A DNA stretch of 64,000 nt from Bradyrhizobium forestalis (GTDB lineage: Bacteria > Pseudomonadota > Alphaproteobacteria > Rhizobiales > Xanthobacteraceae). The stretch spans positions 40,776-104,775 of the forward strand of contig NZ_PGVG01000025.1 in NCBI RefSeq assembly GCF_002795245.1, given 5' to 3'. The translations under genes and the position numbers were made by a program. Below, in pieces: positions 60,651 through 64,000 of this stretch (within the stretch, counting starts at the first letter, position 1; the number at the start of each line of letters is the position of its first letter). The notes under the pieces are model-generated. The model had not been told where the DNA came from, made no database searches, and saw nothing but the letters and a program-made list of their open reading frames with translations.

Positions 60651-63600
60651 TTAGTGCGCCTCGTCCCAGTTGGTCGCGGCGCGCGCGTCCACATGTAGCG
60701 GCACTGACAGCAGCACGGCCGGGAACGGCGCGTCCTGCATCACGTGCTGCACGACGGGGAGCGTCGCCTCGACTTCGTCGTCCGGCACCTCGAAGATCAA
60801 TTCGTCATGCACCTGCAGCAGCATCTGCGCCGACAGCTTCTTCGCGACCAGCGCATCCTCCACGCGCGTCATGGCGCGGCGGATGATGTCGGCCGCGGTG
60901 CCCTGGAGCCGGGCGTTGATCGCGGCGCGCTCGTTGAAGGCGCGCACCGAGGCGTTGGAGGCCTTGATGTCGGGGTAGTGGCACTTGCGGCCGAACAGCG
61001 TGGTGACGTAGCCGTGGTTCCGGCAGAAGTCGCGCGTCTCGTCCATATAGGCGCGGATGCCGGGGAAGCGCTCGAAATATTTCTTGATGTAGGCGGAGGC
61101 CTCCTCGCGCGCGATGCCGAGCTGGTTGGCGAGGCCGAACGCCGAGATGCCGTAGATGATGCCGAAATTGATCGCCTTGGCGCGGCGGCGGATCTCGCTC
61201 GGCATGCCCTTGATCGGCACGCCGAACATTTCCGACGCGGTCATGGCGTGAATGTCGAGCCCGTCGCGGAAGGCCTGCTTCAGCACGGGGATGTCGGCGA
61301 TCTCGGCGAGCAATCGCAGCTCGATCTGTGAATAGTCGGCGGAGACCAGCTTGTGCCCGGGTGTCGCGACGAAGGCGCGGCGGATCTTGCGGCCATCCTC
61401 GGTGCGCACCGGAATGTTCTGAAGGTTCGGCTCGTTCGATGACAGCCGGCCCGTGGTGGTCGCGGCCAGCGCATAGGTGGTGTGCACGCGGTGGGTCTGC
61501 GGATTGACATAGGTCGGCAGCGCGTCGGTGTAGGTCGATTTCAGCTTGGAGACCTGGCGCCACTCCAAAATCTTCTTCGGGAAGTCGTGGCCCTGCTCGG
61601 CGAGCTCGTCCAGAACCTGGGCGGTGGTCGACCACGCGCCGGTCTTGGTCTTGGTGCCGCCTGATAGTCCCATCTTGCCGAACAGGATGTCGCCGATCTG
61701 CTTGGGGCTGCCGACATTGACCGGCTCGCCCGCGATCTCCTGGATCTCTGCCTCGACCCGCGCTGCGGTCTGGGCGAAGTCGCCGGAGAGGCGCGATAGC
61801 ACCTGGCGGTCGATCGAGATGCCGCGCCGCTCCATGCGTGCGAGCACCGAGACCAGCGGCCGCTCCAGGGTCTCGTAGACAGCGCTCATGTGCTCGGCGA
61901 TCAGACGCGGCTTCAGCACGCGCCAGACGCGCAAGGCGATGTCGACGCCCTCCGCCGATAGTGGCGCGGCCTTGTCGATCGGCACCTGGTCGAAGGTGAT
62001 CTTGCCCTTGCCGCTGCCGAGCAGCTCGCTTTCCTTCAGCATGGCATGGCCGAACCAGCGCTCGGACAGCGATTCCAGCGCATGCGAGCCGCGGCCGGCA
62101 TCGAGCACGTAGGAGATTAGAAGCGCATCGTCGATGTTGCGCAGGGTGATGCCGTGCTGCGCCAGCATCACGGCGGTGAACTTGACGTCGAAGCCGATCT
62201 TGAGGATGCCTGACGATTCCAGCACCGGCCGCAGCGCTTGCAGCGCGTCGTCATGCTTGACCTGGTCCGGCGCGAGGCCGGCATCGAACAGGCCGGCGCC
62301 GCCGCCGGACTGCTTGTGCGCCAGCGGCACGTAGCAGGCCTCGTTCGGCGCCAGCGCCAGCGCGATGCCGCAAAGATCGGCCTGCATCGGATCGATCGAG
62401 TTGGCTCTCATCTCGATCGCGACGTGGCCGGCATCGTGGATGCGCGCGATGAAGGCGTTGAGCTCGTTGAGCGTCTTGATGGTCTGGTATTTGCCGCGGT
62501 CGACCGGAAGCTTGCGCAGCGCCTCTTCGCGTGCGGCGGCGAGCGAGATCGGCGCACCCTTCGGGCTCGCAGCCTTGTCCTCCTTGCCCGCCGACTTGTT
62601 GCGCGCGGTCCGCGCCGGTGTGCCGGCCCCTGGTGCGGGCACGACGTCCGAGGGCGGCAGCGGCGAGAATACGCTCGCGCCCTTCGCGTAGCCGGGATCG
62701 GCATCGACGTTGGCAGGATCGATCTGCGCATATTCGGCGACGCGCCGCGTCAGCGTCGTGAATTCCATTGCCTTCAGGAAGGCAATCAGCTTGCGCGCGT
62801 CGGGCTCGTGGACCGCGAGGTCGTCCAGCGGCACCTCGAGGTCGACCTTGTCGTCGAGCAGCACGAGCTGCCGCGAGATCCGCGCCTTCTCGGCGTTCTC
62901 GAGCAGCGCCTCTCGCCGCTTGGGCTGCTTGATCTCGCCGGCGCGGAACAGCAACTGGTCGAGATCGCCATATTCGGTGATCAATTGCGCCGCGGTCTTG
63001 ACGCCGATGCCGGGCACGCCGGGCACGTTGTCGGTGGAATCGCCGGCGAGCGCCTGCACCTCGACCACCTTGTTCGGCGGCACGCCGAACTTCTCGATCA
63101 CCTCTGATATGCCGATGCGGCGATCCTTCATGGTGTCGTACATGGTGACGCAGTCGGTGACGAGCTGCATCAAATCCTTGTCGGAGGACACGATGGTGGC
63201 GATCGCGCCGCGCTCGCAGGCCTGTCGCACGTAGGTCGCGATGAGATCGTCGGCCTCGAAGCCGGTCTGTTCCAGGCAGGGCAGGTCGAAGGCGCGCACC
63301 GCCTCGCGGATCAGTGCGAATTGCGGGATCAGATCATCCGGGGCCGGCGGCCGGTGCGCCTTGTACTCGGGATAGATCTTGTTGCGGAAGGTGATCTCCG
63401 ACTTGTCGAAGATGATCGCCAGATGCGTCGGCCGGTTGTCCTCGGGCATGTCGCGCAGCAGCTTCCACAGCATGTTGCAGAAGCCGAGCACGGCATTGAC
63501 CTGAAGCCCGTCGGACTTGCGGTTCAGCGGCGGCAGCGCGTGATAGGCGCGGAAGATGTAGGAGGAACCGTCGACCAGGAACACATGATCGCCCTTCCCA

Positions 63601-63719
63601 GCCGCCTTCGCCGCAACCGGTTTGGCAGCAGATTTGGCAGCAGCGGGCTTGGTCTCGGCAGCTTTCGGCGCGGCCTTGGTGTCAGCTTTGGCGGTGGTCT
63701 TCGATGAGGTTTTGGGCAT
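60651..63719 (-). CDS. polA: DNA polymerase I
   Basis: A 1,022-residue repair and Okazaki-fragment polymerase. Residues 1-42 are a Lys/Ala/Pro-rich tail. The 5'-3' exonuclease (about 43-340) has HVFLVDGSSYIFRAYHALPP and GDSTDNVPGVPGIGVKTA. The polymerase core (about 620-1022) has motif A DYSQIELRLLAEI, motif B RRAKAINFGIIYG and motif C QVHDELIFEV. The middle 3'-5' exonuclease domain is retained, but its catalytic acids look replaced: IEMRAN where FDTET is usual, and KIGFDVKFT where NLKYD is usual. Proofreading is therefore probably lost. It is transcribed alone. Confidence 0.93.
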   Translation of the reverse strand: MPKTSSKTTAKADTKAAPKAAETKPAAAKSAAKPVAAKAAGKGDHVFLVDGSSYIFRAYHALPPLNRKSDGLQVNAVLGFCNMLWKLLRDMPEDNRPTHLAIIFDKSEITFRNKIYPEYKAHRPPAPDDLIPQFALIREAVRAFDLPCLEQTGFEADDLIATYVRQACERGAIATIVSSDKDLMQLVTDCVTMYDTMKDRRIGISEVIEKFGVPPNKVVEVQALAGDSTDNVPGVPGIGVKTAAQLITEYGDLDQLLFRAGEIKQPKRREALLENAEKARISRQLVLLDDKVDLEVPLDDLAVHEPDARKLIAFLKAMEFTTLTRRVAEYAQIDPANVDADPGYAKGASVFSPLPPSDVVPAPGAGTPARTARNKSAGKEDKAASPKGAPISLAAAREEALRKLPVDRGKYQTIKTLNELNAFIARIHDAGHVAIEMRANSIDPMQADLCGIALALAPNEACYVPLAHKQSGGGAGLFDAGLAPDQVKHDDALQALRPVLESSGILKIGFDVKFTAVMLAQHGITLRNIDDALLISYVLDAGRGSHALESLSERWFGHAMLKESELLGSGKGKITFDQVPIDKAAPLSAEGVDIALRVWRVLKPRLIAEHMSAVYETLERPLVSVLARMERRGISIDRQVLSRLSGDFAQTAARVEAEIQEIAGEPVNVGSPKQIGDILFGKMGLSGGTKTKTGAWSTTAQVLDELAEQGHDFPKKILEWRQVSKLKSTYTDALPTYVNPQTHRVHTTYALAATTTGRLSSNEPNLQNIPVRTEDGRKIRRAFVATPGHKLVSADYSQIELRLLAEIADIPVLKQAFRDGLDIHAMTASEMFGVPIKGMPSEIRRRAKAINFGIIYGISAFGLANQLGIAREEASAYIKKYFERFPGIRAYMDETRDFCRNHGYVTTLFGRKCHYPDIKASNASVRAFNERAAINARLQGTAADIIRRAMTRVEDALVAKKLSAQMLLQVHDELIFEVPDDEVEATLPVVQHVMQDAPFPAVLLSVPLHVDARAATNWDEAH

Positions 63720-63799
63720 GGCCGCAATGTATGGATTTTTGCGGGCTTTGACAGCCTTGGGAGAGGGATTTTTGGCTTGCTGGCGCCGCTATCCCCACT

Positions 63800-63875
63800 G
63801 TCATTCCCCGGCTTGACCGGGGAATCCAGTACGCCGCGGCCCATCGGTCGACAACGACTGTCTCTGGAATACTGG
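63800..63875. repeat. Truncated GTCATTCCCCG-type intergenic repeat
   Basis: CACTGTCATTCCCCGGCTTG, GGGAATCCAGTACGCCGCGG and CTCTGGAATACTGG match the left and middle of the element at 40679-40800. The right end is missing; after TACTGG the sequence runs into the transposase end instead. Confidence 0.7.
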
Positions 63876-63881
63876 GCGACT

Positions 63882-64000
63882 TCAACCGGTCGTCGCAACA
63901 CCTTGTGTATCGCTCACCCGCAGCAATTCGTCGAGAGTTTCTGCCGGTGTTTTCCAGCCCAGGGTCTTCCGAGGCCTGGTGTTGAGTGCAAGAGCGACGG
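63882..64000 (-). mobile_element. IS30-type transposase, C-terminal end (runs off the window)
   Basis: Read on the minus strand, the last 119 bases encode VALALNTRPRKTLGWKTPAE followed by TLDELLRVSDTQGVATTG and a stop at 63882. NTRPRKTLGWKTPAE is the characteristic C-terminus of IS30-family transposases. The rest of the gene lies beyond the window. The IS end should lie within about 10 bp left of the stop, abutting the truncated palindromic repeat. Confidence 0.85.

Noticed and set aside
1..64000. CRISPR arrays, rRNA genes, prophage
   Set aside because: No regularly spaced direct repeats, no rRNA-like conserved segments and no phage structural genes were seen. The repeats present are palindromic and dispersed.

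Overview
The window is a stretch of chromosome from a high-GC alphaproteobacterium, most likely Bradyrhizobium or a close relative in the Nitrobacteraceae. The evidence is the composition, a SAM-II riboswitch in front of metZ, a class I lysyl-tRNA synthetase, a two-domain dCTP deaminase, a DUF2865 protein, and the many palindromic intergenic repeats I associate with this group. The assignment rests on recognition; no database was searched.

Layout. 0.2-3.7 kb: argD-argF (arginine synthesis), then hslO (Hsp33). 3.7-4.9 kb: a 1.16-kb gene-free block of repeats with a structured ~0.5-kb element. 4.9-8.5 kb: apaG, divergent from opgC and two secreted SGNH-type proteins, one of which has lost its catalytic residues. 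8.6-11.1 kb: metZ under a SAM-II riboswitch with attenuator hairpins, divergent from the dCTP deaminase gene. 11.4-17.8 kb: a PAS protein, an unknown protein, a MATE exporter, a Gly/Met-rich secreted protein, SRPBCC and VOC proteins, an AraC regulator and an O6-alkylguanine repair protein. 18.0-19.3 kb: tRNA-Gly(CCC), a small upstream protein and a frameshifted Fic gene, closed by a direct repeat of the tRNA 3' end. This looks like a relic island. 19.5-20.5 kb: an XRE-cupin regulator and a GNAT.

20.6-29.3 kb: a sugar catabolism locus in one direction: LacI regulator, xylB, xylA, a three-gene CUT2 ABC transporter, an aldose dehydrogenase of the AKR family and a lactonase-like amidohydrolase. 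It could serve both the isomerase route and an oxidative route for pentose or 6-deoxy sugars. 29.4-31.7 kb: an amino-acid-type ABC binding protein and a TPR methyltransferase. 31.8-34.5 kb: an MBL exonuclease and ATP-dependent DNA ligase pair. Their usual partners, the Lhr-type helicase and PdeM-type phosphoesterase, sit 19 kb away at 53.3-56.6 kb, so a four-gene DNA-repair module is present as two separated pairs.

34.8-45.3 kb: a small membrane protein, an MBL hydrolase, a second MATE, pyrD with a DUF952 gene, an S24-fold regulator that appears to lack its catalytic dyad, an alpha-carbonic anhydrase, lysS, a family-3 binding protein, and a Sco protein with two small or exported neighbours. 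45.5-53.3 kb: an FAD dehydrogenase, a chemoreceptor with a small partner gene, a PAS-PAS-HTH regulator, an esterase, RidA and an NTF2-like protein. 56.7-64 kb: an unknown protein, DUF2865, pyrE, a GST, a LysE exporter, polA, and the C-terminal end of an IS30-type transposase at the right edge, inserted next to a truncated repeat. No rRNA, CRISPR array or prophage was seen.
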